Below, one piece after another: positions 42,822 to 50,880 of a stretch of 54,767 bases of DNA; the first letter of the stretch is position 1, and the number at the start of each line of letters is the position of its first letter. This stretch comes from Calothrix sp. CSU_2_0 (GTDB taxonomy: Bacteria > Cyanobacteriota > Cyanobacteriia > Cyanobacteriales > Nostocaceae). Both the position numbers and the translations under genes were made by a program. The stretch lies in NCBI GenBank assembly GCA_012034595.1, contig JAAUPE010000034.1:1-54767 (forward strand), given 5' to 3'. The notes beneath the pieces were generated by a model, which saw nothing but the letters and a program-made list of their open reading frames with translations, was not told the DNA's origin and did no database searches.

Positions 42822-44242
42822 ACCAATCCCTCCTTTGCTACCAATGTAAAGTAAAAAGTAGCTCCTCGATCCACACTTGCTTCTGCCCAGATACGACCTC
42901 CATGTCGATTTACAATTCGCTGTACTGTGGCAAGTCCAATCCCGTTACCTGGAAATTCCTGGATGCTGTGTAATCGTTGGAATGGTGCAAATAATTTACC
43001 ACTATATGACATGTCAAAGCCCGCACCGTCATCCCGAACAAAGTAGGTTGGGATTTCACTTTTAGATGGTGTCATGGCAAATTCGATTTTAGCTGTGGGG
43101 TGTTTAGAAGTAAATTTCCAAGCGTTATTAAGTAGATTTACCAGTAACACATTGAGCAAACGTACATCTCCTTGTGTAGTTAACCCGGTTTGGATGACAA
43201 ACTCGACTTGTCTTTCTGGTTGACTATTCTGTAATTCAGTACAGATGTTACTAGCTAACTTGCTCAAATCTACAGTTTCCAGATGCATGTCGCTGCGTGT
43301 CACTCGTGATAGGTTGAGCAGGTCATCAATTAAGTATCCCATGCGTTGGGTAGCTGCCCGAATTCGTCGCAAATAATCTTGTCCAGTATCATCCAATTGT
43401 TCTTGGCAATCTTCTAGTAGTGCTTGGCTAAAACCGTCAATACTGCGTAAAGGTGCGCGTAAGTCATGGGAAACTGAGTAGCTAAAGGCTTCGAGTTCCT
43501 TGTTGACTGCCTTCATTTCCACAATGGCACGTTGCAACCCTTGGTTAAGAGTTTGCACAGCTTGTTCTGCTTGTTGACGTTCCACTACTTCTGCTTGGAG
43601 TTCTGCCATTAGTTCTGCGTGTTTGAGAGCGACTCCCAAATGATTGGCAATTTGATTAACAAACTCGATTTCTATCGTTTGCCATTCCCGTGGTGCGCGA
43701 CATTGGTGGATGCAAAGTAATCCCCAGAGATTGTCACCTTGTAATAAGGGTACTACTAAGTTTGCTCGGACTTGAAATTGAGCTAAAATTTTGACATGAC
43801 AGTCGCTTAAACCGTAATTATAAATATCCGTGACAGCTTGAACCCTACCTTCTAGGTAATGGGCAGCAAACTGATCCCCGAAACAGTGATCGTGGATTTT
43901 TTGGGCGATCGCAGATGGAAATGCTGGATCTACATCTTCAGATACAAATTCTCCATCATTCCAACCTGATTCGGAATAAAAGCGGAACATTCCGACTCTA
44001 TCTGCTTTCAGCAATAGGCGAATTTCGGTAGCTGTAGCTTGAAATATTGTCTCTAAATCTATAGGTTCCCGCAACCGGGTAATAACGTGAAATAGGGTTT
44101 GTTGCTGTTCTAGGTGAAAATTTGCTTGGCTAACTTTCTCTTCTAATTGTTGAAATTCGTTTGTTAGTAATTGCTGTAGCTGCTCGAATGCTGTTTCGTC
44201 TCGACAAAAGTTTCGCAAGTTTGCCAATATTTCGGGGTTCAT
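42818..44242 (-). CDS. GAF histidine kinase with cyanobacteriochrome-like bilin-binding signatures
   Basis: The 474 residues start with a short coiled segment and one GAF domain (about 50-215: LFHVITRLREPIDLETIF...ADRVGMFRF...WGLLCIHQC). The GAF carries a DxCF motif (Asp118-His-Cys120-Phe) and a Cys148-His149 pair (GLSDCHVKILAQFQVRANL) at the positions where DXCF-type cyanobacteriochromes hold bilin. A coiled linker leads to the kinase core, with phospho-His259 in YSVSHDLRAPLRSI and the lids RDDGAGFDM and GNGIGLATVQRIVNRHGG. The Rcp1-like partner directly downstream supports a light-sensing role. Some related GAF domains do not bind pigment, so photoreception is inferred. Confidence 0.85.
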   Translation of the reverse strand: MNPEILANLRNFCRDETAFEQLQQLLTNEFQQLEEKVSQANFHLEQQQTLFHVITRLREPIDLETIFQATATEIRLLLKADRVGMFRFYSESGWNDGEFVSEDVDPAFPSAIAQKIHDHCFGDQFAAHYLEGRVQAVTDIYNYGLSDCHVKILAQFQVRANLVVPLLQGDNLWGLLCIHQCRAPREWQTIEIEFVNQIANHLGVALKHAELMAELQAEVVERQQAEQAVQTLNQGLQRAIVEMKAVNKELEAFSYSVSHDLRAPLRSIDGFSQALLEDCQEQLDDTGQDYLRRIRAATQRMGYLIDDLLNLSRVTRSDMHLETVDLSKLASNICTELQNSQPERQVEFVIQTGLTTQGDVRLLNVLLVNLLNNAWKFTSKHPTAKIEFAMTPSKSEIPTYFVRDDGAGFDMSYSGKLFAPFQRLHSIQEFPGNGIGLATVQRIVNRHGGRIWAEASVDRGATFYFTLVAKEGLV

Positions 44243-44319
44243 AAATTTTGGATGGGAATGTCGGGGAATATTAGGTGTATTGATGTTTTATTTGATTTAT
44301 TGAATAAATTGTGGATTAA

Positions 44320-44490
44320 AAAAATACAGTTTAAAGACGTTCCACCGGAAAAATACAGTTAAAGACGTTCCGGTGGAAAAATACAGTTTCAAGACGTTCC
44401 GGTGGAAAAATACAGTTAAAGACGTTCCGGTGGAAAAATACAGTTAAAGACGTTCCGGTGGAAAAATACAGTTTCAAGACGTTCCACCGG
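44320..44490. repeat. Six-copy tandem repeat, 28/29-base unit
   Basis: Units begin aaaaatacagtt and end gacgttccggtgg. They fall at 44320-44348, 44349-44376, 44377-44405, 44406-44433, 44434-44461 and 44462-44490. Copies 3 and 6 read tttcaag in place of ttaaag. Copies 1 and 6 carry ccaccgg where copies 2-5 carry ccggtgg, which is its reverse complement. There are no unique spacers, so it is not a CRISPR array. Confidence 0.92.
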
Positions 44491-44497
44491 AACGTCT
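44477..44497. repeat. Hairpin closing the tandem array
   Basis: Nine-base perfect arms agacgttcc and ggaacgtct flank an acc loop, followed by ctac. This joins the array to the dispersed gtagagacg palindrome family. Confidence 0.8.
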
Positions 44498-44554
44498 CTA
44501 CTAAGCTGATGTTATGGGTAATTTTCTCCTTGCTTCCTGCCTCCTGATACTAGC

Positions 44555-45157
44555 TCACGGATTAATTTCAGAGGAAGACCAATTATTGAAGTCATCACGA
44601 ATATACAACCAGCGATTTTGCGGTTCACCTCGTAATTGCAAATGGTCAACTTTGGCGACATCAAGCAACAATAAGCAAAAATTAGGTAAAGGATTAATTG
44701 CATCTGGTTGAAGGGGAGAAAAAGCTTCTGGTTCGGCTCGTTTTTCCCCTGGATGTGCCCAAGCGAATTGAATGCGTGCATTATCTGAAAGTTCTTGCCA
44801 AGTGCTGTAGCGAGCCATTTGCAAGTCGGAGCGAGGATTATCTTTGTCAACGAGAATTAAATTCCCAGCCAGCCGAAACTGTTCCCTTGTTCCCGTAAAA
44901 TACCAGCAAGCCTCAGCCCAAGGTTCGTGGTGTATTTGCTGAATCTTCTCACTACGACTGTCAGTAATAACCTTCAACTGGTTGGTATCGTTAAGAAACC
45001 CGCGAAACACAACAGTACGATTTGCAGGGTATCCATTTGCTTGTACAGTTGCTAATTGAAAATAGCGCGAGTGGGGTTTACTGCGATGCCGTTGGCGACC
45101 TTCGGTATCGCGATGTAATGCCCGACTAAGGGGAGAACGCCAAGGAGCTAATGTCAT
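44555..45157 (-). CDS. PPOX-type FMN flavoprotein (Alr4036/Npun_F5749-like)
   Basis: The 200 residues match the pyridoxamine-5'-phosphate-oxidase-like split-barrel fold: RYFQLATVQANGYPANRTVVFRGF with the FMN-site Arg/Thr residues, LKVITDSRSEKIQQI, EACWYFTGTREQFRLAG and a C-terminal Trp-Leu-Tyr-Ile-Arg-Asp-Asp. Proteins of this length and type are common in cyanobacteria. Whether it oxidises pyridoxamine phosphate or another substrate is unknown. It is divergent from the ribonucleotide reductase gene (155 bases apart). Confidence 0.85.
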   Translation of the reverse strand: MTLAPWRSPLSRALHRDTEGRQRHRSKPHSRYFQLATVQANGYPANRTVVFRGFLNDTNQLKVITDSRSEKIQQIHHEPWAEACWYFTGTREQFRLAGNLILVDKDNPRSDLQMARYSTWQELSDNARIQFAWAHPGEKRAEPEAFSPLQPDAINPLPNFCLLLLDVAKVDHLQLRGEPQNRWLYIRDDFNNWSSSEINP

Positions 45158-45312
45158 AACTCAGTCATAACAAATACTAATTATACAGCGAAGTCGTTAC
45201 TAAAAGCGGTAGAGCGTATATTTCCATATTTTGCAATCCCTTTTTTAGTATCGCTAGTTGACGTATATTCTTAATCTGTCTACACCTGTCCGAGAGCAAC
45301 AAAAATTGTTTT

Positions 45313-48300
45313 ATGGTTCGAGAGCTTGAACGAAGACGCTTTAAAAGTGCTAAATTCCCCGAAACTGCCCCAGCTGCTAATCCCGTATTTTTTAGAACCT
45401 ATAGCCGTCGTCACAACGATGGTACTAGGGAAACTTGGGAAAAAGTCTGCGATCGCACTATCCTTGGTTTAGTCGAATTGGGCAAGTTAACAGCAGAAGA
45501 AGCCCAACTATTAGAAAGTACAGAACGTAATTTAAAAGCCTTACCGAGTGGACGCTGGCTTTGGGTTGGGGGAACCGACTGGATTACCAAACCCAAAAAT
45601 TTTTCCGGTGGTTATAATTGCACCTCCACTAACCTCGAAGACTGGAAAGCCTTCGGTTTAATGATGGATTTGGCGATGATGGGCTGCGGAACCGGAGCTA
45701 TTTTGGAACCGAAGTATATTAATAAACTACCAATTATCCGCAATATCATTCATGTAAATTTATTAGGTGAAATTGGTACAACTCCTATAAATCAACGTCG
45801 GGAAGAAACCGAAGTCAAAATTGAAGGCAATCAAGTTACTATATTTGTCGGTGACAGTCGTCAAGGTTGGGTCAAGTCGTATCAAACAATACTTGAACTC
45901 TCTACCGATGAGCGATTTACGTCCGAAGTTCAAGTAACTGTCAACCTCAGCGATGTCCGTCAAGCTGGAGAAACCCTGAAGGGATTTGGTGGTGTTGCTA
46001 ATCCGGTTAAGCTACCCGAACTCTATACAAAATGTGCAAATATTCTCAATAAAGCAGTTGGGAGACAATTAAATTCAGTAGAGTGCTGTTTGTTAATTGA
46101 CCAAGCAGCCGTTTGCATCGTTGCTGGAAACATACGAAGAAGTGCGGGGATTCGTCAAGGAGCTAGTGAAGATACTTTATTTGCCGATGCGAAAAGTAAC
46201 CTGTGGCAGCAAGACACAGCAGGTAATTGGAGAATCGATCCAGAAAGAGATGCTTTACGAATGGCAAACCACACCAGGGTTTTTCATCGTAAACCAACAT
46301 TAGAAGAATCCATTGCCGCAGTTCGCAAGCAATATTACAGTGGTGAAGGGGCAATTCAATGGGCTGGGGAAGCAGTTGCACGGGCAAATTGTGACTTGCT
46401 CGCAACTAAAGAATTGAAAACCGATTTTCTCAAAGCTTATGAACAAGGGAAAGCTGGGGAATGGTTACAAAATAAACATCCAAATATTGATAAAAAAGAG
46501 CTAGAACATAGACTAGGTAGATATGGTTTGAATCCTTGCGTAACTTCTGATACTTGGGTGCATACAGAAAACGGAGCCAGACAGGTTAAAGACTTGATTG
46601 GCAAGCAGTTAAGTTTGTACGTCAATGGAGAACTTTTTAGTACCACCCCGGAAGGTTTCTGGTGTACTGGAGAAAAACCTGTTTTCAAGGTAGTTACTCA
46701 AGAGGGTTATGAGTTACGTTTAACTAGCAATCATAAGTTATTAAAAGTAACTGCTCAAACCCAGAAAAAGCAATATTCCGAATGGGTTGAACTTAAAGAT
46801 TTAAAACCAGGCGATCGCATTTTAGTTCACAATCATCGTGATATACAGCCTTGGATTAGCTTTGGAACTTTTGAAGAAGGTTGGCTATTAGGTAGTCTTG
46901 TGGGTGATGGTAGTTTAGCTGCGAAAGTGACCACGGGGATGCTCCCCGTGGCACATTTCGCATCGACGCAATGGGGAACTAGTGCTTATCTTCGCTACTG
47001 GCAAGAAGACCAAAAAGAAATGGCTGGATATGCTGTTTCTTTACTGAAAAGTTCAGTTGCGTTCGATACTGTAAACGAACATGGTACATATCATAAACAA
47101 TTAAAGCATCGCGTTATCTCTTCATCTGGCTTGGCAAAATTAGCCGCACATTATGGCATTACAAAAAGTAATAAAATGCCAACAGATAAAATTGAACAAG
47201 GTAGTTATGAGCTTTATCGTGGATTTTTACGCGGGTTATTTGATGAGGCAGCCTCCGTCTTGGCGGTTCCCGTCGATGGAGGACTGCCGAACCCGCAGGG
47301 TGCTGATGCGAGTGTTCAAGGAAATCAAGAGAAAGGCATAAGTATTCGACTTGCACAAAGCAATCTCGAAACTCTGAAAATTGTCCAAAGAATGCTGTCC
47401 AGATTAGGCATAATTTCTCAACTTTGTCAAGAGCGTCGTCCAGAGGGTTATCGACAATTACCTGATACTAACCGCGAACCTTCTTCGTATTTCTGCAAGG
47501 CACAGCATGAGTTAATTATCTCAAACGATAACCTCTATTATTTCCAAAATGTGGTTGGTTTTCAAGAACCAGCAAAAGTAGCACGTTTACAAGAATCATT
47601 AGAGGGATACAAGCGAAAATTAAATAGTGAACGATTTGCTGTTAAAGTCAAAGATATTGTTCCCGACGGGAATGAAGTTGTTTATGATTGTACTGTGCCA
47701 AGTGTTTCTCGGTTTGATGCAAATGGTTTAGTTGCTCATAATTGCGGAGAAATAATTGGTAGCAATTTTCACTGTAATCTTAGCGAGATACACTTAAATC
47801 AAATTGACCCCAATAACCACAAAGAGCAAGAAGAAGCATTTACCGCAGGAGCTTTATCGGTTGCAGGGTTACTACACCACAAATTCCTCGAACCTCGCTA
47901 TCAGTATAGTCGCGAACTCGATCCCATAGTTGGTGTATCCTTCACAGGTTTATTCGACTTCTTCGTTCATGCGCTTGGTGTCGAATGGTTGCGTTGGTGG
48001 GAACAAGGCAGACCAAAAACACCCCAAGGAATCGCATTTAAACACAAAGAACAGGAATATCTCAGCCGATGGAAAAATATAGTCCATCGTGTCGTGTGGG
48101 AATATTGCGATCGCCATAATTTAAAGCGTCCCAATCGTTGCACCACCGTTCAACCTAGCGGTACAAAATCGCTGCTTACAGGTGCTTCCCCTGGCTGGCA
48201 TCCTCCCAAATCCCAGCGTTTCCTGCGTCGCATTACCTGCCGGAAAAACGACCCCGTAGCCCTTGCTTGTTTGGAATATGGATATGCGATCGTGCCTTCC

Positions 48301-48819
48301 CAGTCGGATAAAGATGAAAATGGCAATTTACTCAACGACCCATTCGATACACGTTGTACTGAATGGTTGGTAGAGATTCCCGTAGCTGTTTCCTGGGCAG
48401 ATTTACCTGGTGCTGACACCATTGACATTAGTAAGTTTAATGCTTTGGCACAGATGGATTTTTACATGCAGGTGCAGCAATTCTACGTAACACATAATAC
48501 CTCCGCCACAATCGAATTGCGGGAACATGAGATTGAAGCTCTAGGAACCCGCATTTATGAAGCGATTCGCGATGACGAAGGTTATATGAGCGCGGCACTT
48601 TTAGCACGTTTTGATGACCTGCAAACCTTCCCCCGCTTACCGTTTGAACCAATTTCTAAAGAAACTTACGAACAATTGAGTAAGGAAGTTGAACTGCGTC
48701 GTAAAACTGATGATTTCCACACAGTTTTAAGTCGTTATGATTTTGGAGAAATGTCGGAAGCTGGACCAGCTGGTTGCGACTCCGATAAGTGTATGTTGCC
48801 CGAACAATCTCCGAATTAG
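45313..48819 (+). CDS. nrdJ: Class II (B12-dependent) ribonucleotide reductase with intein
   Basis: The precursor has 1168 residues: 766 of host enzyme interrupted by a 402-residue intein (residues 409-810). The host is the monomeric Lactobacillus leichmannii-type ribonucleoside-triphosphate reductase. It has GGYNCTSTN (first active-site Cys), NP-CGEI (thiyl-radical Cys, right after the intein), NRCTTVQPSGTKSLLTGASPG, and the C-terminal shuttle pair CDSDKC. It makes dNTPs using adenosylcobalamin and no oxygen. The gene stands alone, divergent from the PPOX flavoprotein gene. No cobalamin riboswitch was recognised in the 155 bases upstream. The start MVRELERRRF has no evident ribosome-binding site, but the next residues fit the family's N-terminus. 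Confidence 0.95.
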   Translation: MVRELERRRFKSAKFPETAPAANPVFFRTYSRRHNDGTRETWEKVCDRTILGLVELGKLTAEEAQLLESTERNLKALPSGRWLWVGGTDWITKPKNFSGGYNCTSTNLEDWKAFGLMMDLAMMGCGTGAILEPKYINKLPIIRNIIHVNLLGEIGTTPINQRREETEVKIEGNQVTIFVGDSRQGWVKSYQTILELSTDERFTSEVQVTVNLSDVRQAGETLKGFGGVANPVKLPELYTKCANILNKAVGRQLNSVECCLLIDQAAVCIVAGNIRRSAGIRQGASEDTLFADAKSNLWQQDTAGNWRIDPERDALRMANHTRVFHRKPTLEESIAAVRKQYYSGEGAIQWAGEAVARANCDLLATKELKTDFLKAYEQGKAGEWLQNKHPNIDKKELEHRLGRYGLNPCVTSDTWVHTENGARQVKDLIGKQLSLYVNGELFSTTPEGFWCTGEKPVFKVVTQEGYELRLTSNHKLLKVTAQTQKKQYSEWVELKDLKPGDRILVHNHRDIQPWISFGTFEEGWLLGSLVGDGSLAAKVTTGMLPVAHFASTQWGTSAYLRYWQEDQKEMAGYAVSLLKSSVAFDTVNEHGTYHKQLKHRVISSSGLAKLAAHYGITKSNKMPTDKIEQGSYELYRGFLRGLFDEAASVLAVPVDGGLPNPQGADASVQGNQEKGISIRLAQSNLETLKIVQRMLSRLGIISQLCQERRPEGYRQLPDTNREPSSYFCKAQHELIISNDNLYYFQNVVGFQEPAKVARLQESLEGYKRKLNSERFAVKVKDIVPDGNEVVYDCTVPSVSRFDANGLVAHNCGEIIGSNFHCNLSEIHLNQIDPNNHKEQEEAFTAGALSVAGLLHHKFLEPRYQYSRELDPIVGVSFTGLFDFFVHALGVEWLRWWEQGRPKTPQGIAFKHKEQEYLSRWKNIVHRVVWEYCDRHNLKRPNRCTTVQPSGTKSLLTGASPGWHPPKSQRFLRRITCRKNDPVALACLEYGYAIVPSQSDKDENGNLLNDPFDTRCTEWLVEIPVAVSWADLPGADTIDISKFNALAQMDFYMQVQQFYVTHNTSATIELREHEIEALGTRIYEAIRDDEGYMSAALLARFDDLQTFPRLPFEPISKETYEQLSKEVELRRKTDDFHTVLSRYDFGEMSEAGPAGCDSDKCMLPEQSPN
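46921..46961. repeat. Hairpin element in frame after the first LAGLIDADG motif
   Basis: Inner arms ccacgggga and tccccgtgg (9 bases, tgc loop) and outer arms gcgaaa and tttcgc. It codes for AKVTTGMLPVAHFA in the intein. The structure is typical of a short dispersed palindromic element. Confidence 0.85.
47245..47301. repeat. 57-base in-frame insertion splitting the second LAGLIDADG motif
   Basis: The stretch codes for EAASVLAVPVDGGLPNPQG between GLFD and ADASVQ. Removal restores GLFDADASV, a normal motif. It is flanked by the direct repeat tgatg (47241-47245 and 47304-47308), as left by an inserting element. Base composition is much richer in G+C than the surrounding sequence. Confidence 0.8.
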
Positions 48820-48845
48820 TTTAGGGGCAAGGGGAGAGCCATTAT

Positions 48846-48870
48846 AGAGACGTAGCATTGCTACGTCTCT
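48846..48870. repeat. Hairpin agagacgtagc-att-gctacgtctct after nrdJ
   Basis: Arms of 11 bases around a 3-base loop, 27 bases after the nrdJ stop. It belongs to the gagacg palindrome family and could act as a transcription stop, although only a weak T-rich stretch follows. Confidence 0.8.
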
Positions 48871-48971
48871 TCTACGTTTCAAGACTTTTCTGCACCACTA
48901 AGGATATTTTGGTTGCGATCGCCGTAAAGTGGCTACTTTGTACCATCGTGTAGCGTAGTGAAGGTAATTTT

Positions 48972-50231
48972 TTGAATTTAGAATTGCTACCTGCTTCCCC
49001 TTCCCGCTTGACTTTGGTACAATTCATGCAGCAAATGATAAAAACCATGCTACAAATTCGTGGGTTAGTCAAGGCTGCTCAGAAAGCGCAGGAACAATTA
49101 AAGATAGGAGTTGCACCTGCGGAAGTGCCCGCTTTCCAAAAATTTGTTCTCACTTCAGTAGAGACTGTGGAAAGTTTATGTGCGGATGCGAAGGTGACAC
49201 CTCATCAATTGCCTGTGCGATCGCGTCAGGCATATTATTTTTTGAAAAATATCGATTTACATAATTTACCTTCGTCTGCGAGTCATTTAACACGAGTTCA
49301 GGTACAAACAGTTGGTATAAAAAATATTAAGACTCAGCAAAGGGGAATATTATGGGAAATTTTGCGGTTAGTGTCATCTTTGAAGTTGGAAGATATTGAT
49401 ATTTCTAAGTTATCTAACACAATATACGAAGTTGTTACAGCAATTGAAAAGATATGCTGTGAGCAGAATTTAACACCAGTGAATTTGACGAGTTCTTCCC
49501 GACAAGTCTATGCTTGGATGAAGTTTTTGACGGTGGAAGCTAATTTAAAGCTGCATTTACAAACTACCCAGCGTTTAAGGTTGATTGCTCAGAGTTTATG
49601 CGGTTATTACGGTCATGAAACTGTTAATTATGTAATTGAGTTAACTAATCTTTCTGGGTTGTACCGCAGTCGTTGGTTGGGAAATAGGATTAATCTTATT
49701 GTTAGCGAGGGTTTTATTAATGCTAATGATGATGTGTTGACAGCGTTAGTTAAAATTTCACTACAAGGAAAAAGCCCAGAAGCTACAAGAATTATTCGTG
49801 AGTATGCGAGTTTAGATGAATATAGTGATATTTTATTGGAATTAGATTTGATTACGGAAACGGCTACTGAAGATGGGAAAGGAAAATATTACAATTTGGA
49901 TCGATTATTTGACAAAATTAACCACGAATATTTTGCCGATCGATTAACTAAACCTCGTTTAATGTGGAGTCAATTTCAAACTTATCGTAAGTTTGGACAT
50001 TATGAACCTGCGAGGAATAGAATTGTTATTAGTCTGACTTTGGATGAAATCGCAATTCCTGAGTTGGTTGTTGAGTTTGTTTTATATCATGAATTGTTAC
50101 ATAAGTATCATGGTGAAAAGTGGGTAAATGGTAGAAGGATGGTTCATACACCAGATTTTCGTCATGATGAGACTAAATTTAAATTCTATGATGAAGCGGA
50201 AGCATGGTTAAGTAAGTTAGCTTCCCGGTAG
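48972..50231 (+). CDS. SprT-like putative zinc metalloprotein
   Basis: The 419 residues divide into a long helical N-terminal part of unknown function (about 1-305) with two similar segments (LTSVETVESLCADAKVTPHQ and YEVVTAIEKICCEQNLTPVN, apparently an internal duplication). A C-terminal SprT-like domain follows (about 310-419): LDRLFDKINHEYFADRLTKP, the zinc motif FVLYHELLHKYHG, and further His residues in HTPDFRHDE. HExxH with a downstream His is the metallopeptidase signature. The start is a TTG at 48972 preceded by AAGG at a good distance; the first ATG is at 49026. The substrate is unknown; SprT-like proteins elsewhere act on DNA-protein crosslinks or are uncharacterised. Confidence 0.75.
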   Translation: MNLELLPASPSRLTLVQFMQQMIKTMLQIRGLVKAAQKAQEQLKIGVAPAEVPAFQKFVLTSVETVESLCADAKVTPHQLPVRSRQAYYFLKNIDLHNLPSSASHLTRVQVQTVGIKNIKTQQRGILWEILRLVSSLKLEDIDISKLSNTIYEVVTAIEKICCEQNLTPVNLTSSSRQVYAWMKFLTVEANLKLHLQTTQRLRLIAQSLCGYYGHETVNYVIELTNLSGLYRSRWLGNRINLIVSEGFINANDDVLTALVKISLQGKSPEATRIIREYASLDEYSDILLELDLITETATEDGKGKYYNLDRLFDKINHEYFADRLTKPRLMWSQFQTYRKFGHYEPARNRIVISLTLDEIAIPELVVEFVLYHELLHKYHGEKWVNGRRMVHTPDFRHDETKFKFYDEAEAWLSKLASR

Positions 50232-50318
50232 AAGAAACTGTAAATGTTTACTCAAATTTTTCAGATTTGACCGAATCGAATCAATCAAAAAATCTCTTTT
50301 CCCACGCCAAAATGTAGT

Positions 50319-50783
50319 TCAATTACTGTCTACAATACGCTGATTAAACTCCTTGCATTTCGCTTCAGCAGCTTGGTAAGCGTCAAGATATGGCTTATCA
50401 CCCAACATCACATCACCATAATACTCATATGGAGCGTCACCATATATTGGCAAAGGGTCATCTTCTGGGTAATCTTCCTGCGATTCTTCAATAATTTCTT
50501 TTAATTCTTTAACCGTGAAACTTTGTGCAGAAAAATATGTTAATTCTTCAGCCTTTTTTTGAATATGCGGCAGATTAGGGTCAATAATCTTATCATCGAC
50601 TTCAATCCATGCATGTTCTATAGGTCTAAATGGTTTACCAATGACAACCAAAAAACCCTGAACGTAACTTGCGTTTTCCGTCGCTAATGCAGCTTTATAA
50701 GCATTATCAAATGGTTTTTTTGATTTGCTTTTAATTGTCTGAGCGACTTCGAGGGACAGTGCTTTATCTAATAGTTTACTCAT
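50319..50783 (-). CDS. Protein of unknown function
   Basis: About 154 residues, not recognised. It starts MSKLLDKALSLEVAQTIK, has a central stretch YVQGFLVVIGKPFRPIEHAWIEVDDKIIDPNLP and an acidic, Tyr-rich C-terminal half (EDYPEDDPLPIYGDAPYEYYG). It has no membrane helix or signal peptide. The pairing of His-Ala-Trp with IIDPNLP recalls small papain-like or transglutaminase-like domains, but this is weak. The frame extends to an ATG at 50807; the second Met was preferred. It stands alone between the SprT-like gene and a glycosyltransferase, on the opposite strand to both. Confidence 0.6.
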   Translation of the reverse strand: MSKLLDKALSLEVAQTIKSKSKKPFDNAYKAALATENASYVQGFLVVIGKPFRPIEHAWIEVDDKIIDPNLPHIQKKAEELTYFSAQSFTVKELKEIIEESQEDYPEDDPLPIYGDAPYEYYGDVMLGDKPYLDAYQAAEAKCKEFNQRIVDSN

Positions 50784-50880
50784 CCAAAACCAGGGTTGGA
50801 GCAGCATTAATTATTTTACCATATAACCTTCTACTCAATTCTGTTAAACTACCGAAATATTTTGGTGGTTTAGTCTGCGT

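Larger units (their letters stand above)
44243..44554. other. Intergenic region occupied by a tandem hairpin array
   Basis: 312 bases upstream of the GAF kinase gene. More than half is the 28/29-base tandem array described separately; the rest is AT-rich and should contain the promoter of the photoreceptor operon. Confidence 0.6.
46537..47742 (+). mobile_element. Intein with a damaged LAGLIDADG homing endonuclease
   Basis: The intein begins with Cys1 (CVTSDTWVHTENGARQV, block A), has block B TSNHKLLKV, block F VYDCTVPSVSRFDANG and ends GLVAHN before Cys+1. All splicing residues (Cys1, His of TSNH, His-Asn end, Cys+1) are present. The endonuclease domain has a first motif LLGSLVGDGSLA and a second motif FLRGLFD...ADASVQGN. 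The second is split by 19 extra residues (47245-47301), and a hairpin-coded stretch follows the first (46921-46961). Splicing should work; endonuclease activity is doubtful. Confidence 0.9.

Noticed and set aside
44320-44490. CRISPR array
   Set aside because: The 28/29-base units follow each other directly without unique spacers, and no cas gene is present.
45158-45312. Cobalamin riboswitch before nrdJ
   Set aside because: The region is short and I could not recognise a B12-box-like sequence; a covariance-model search would settle it.
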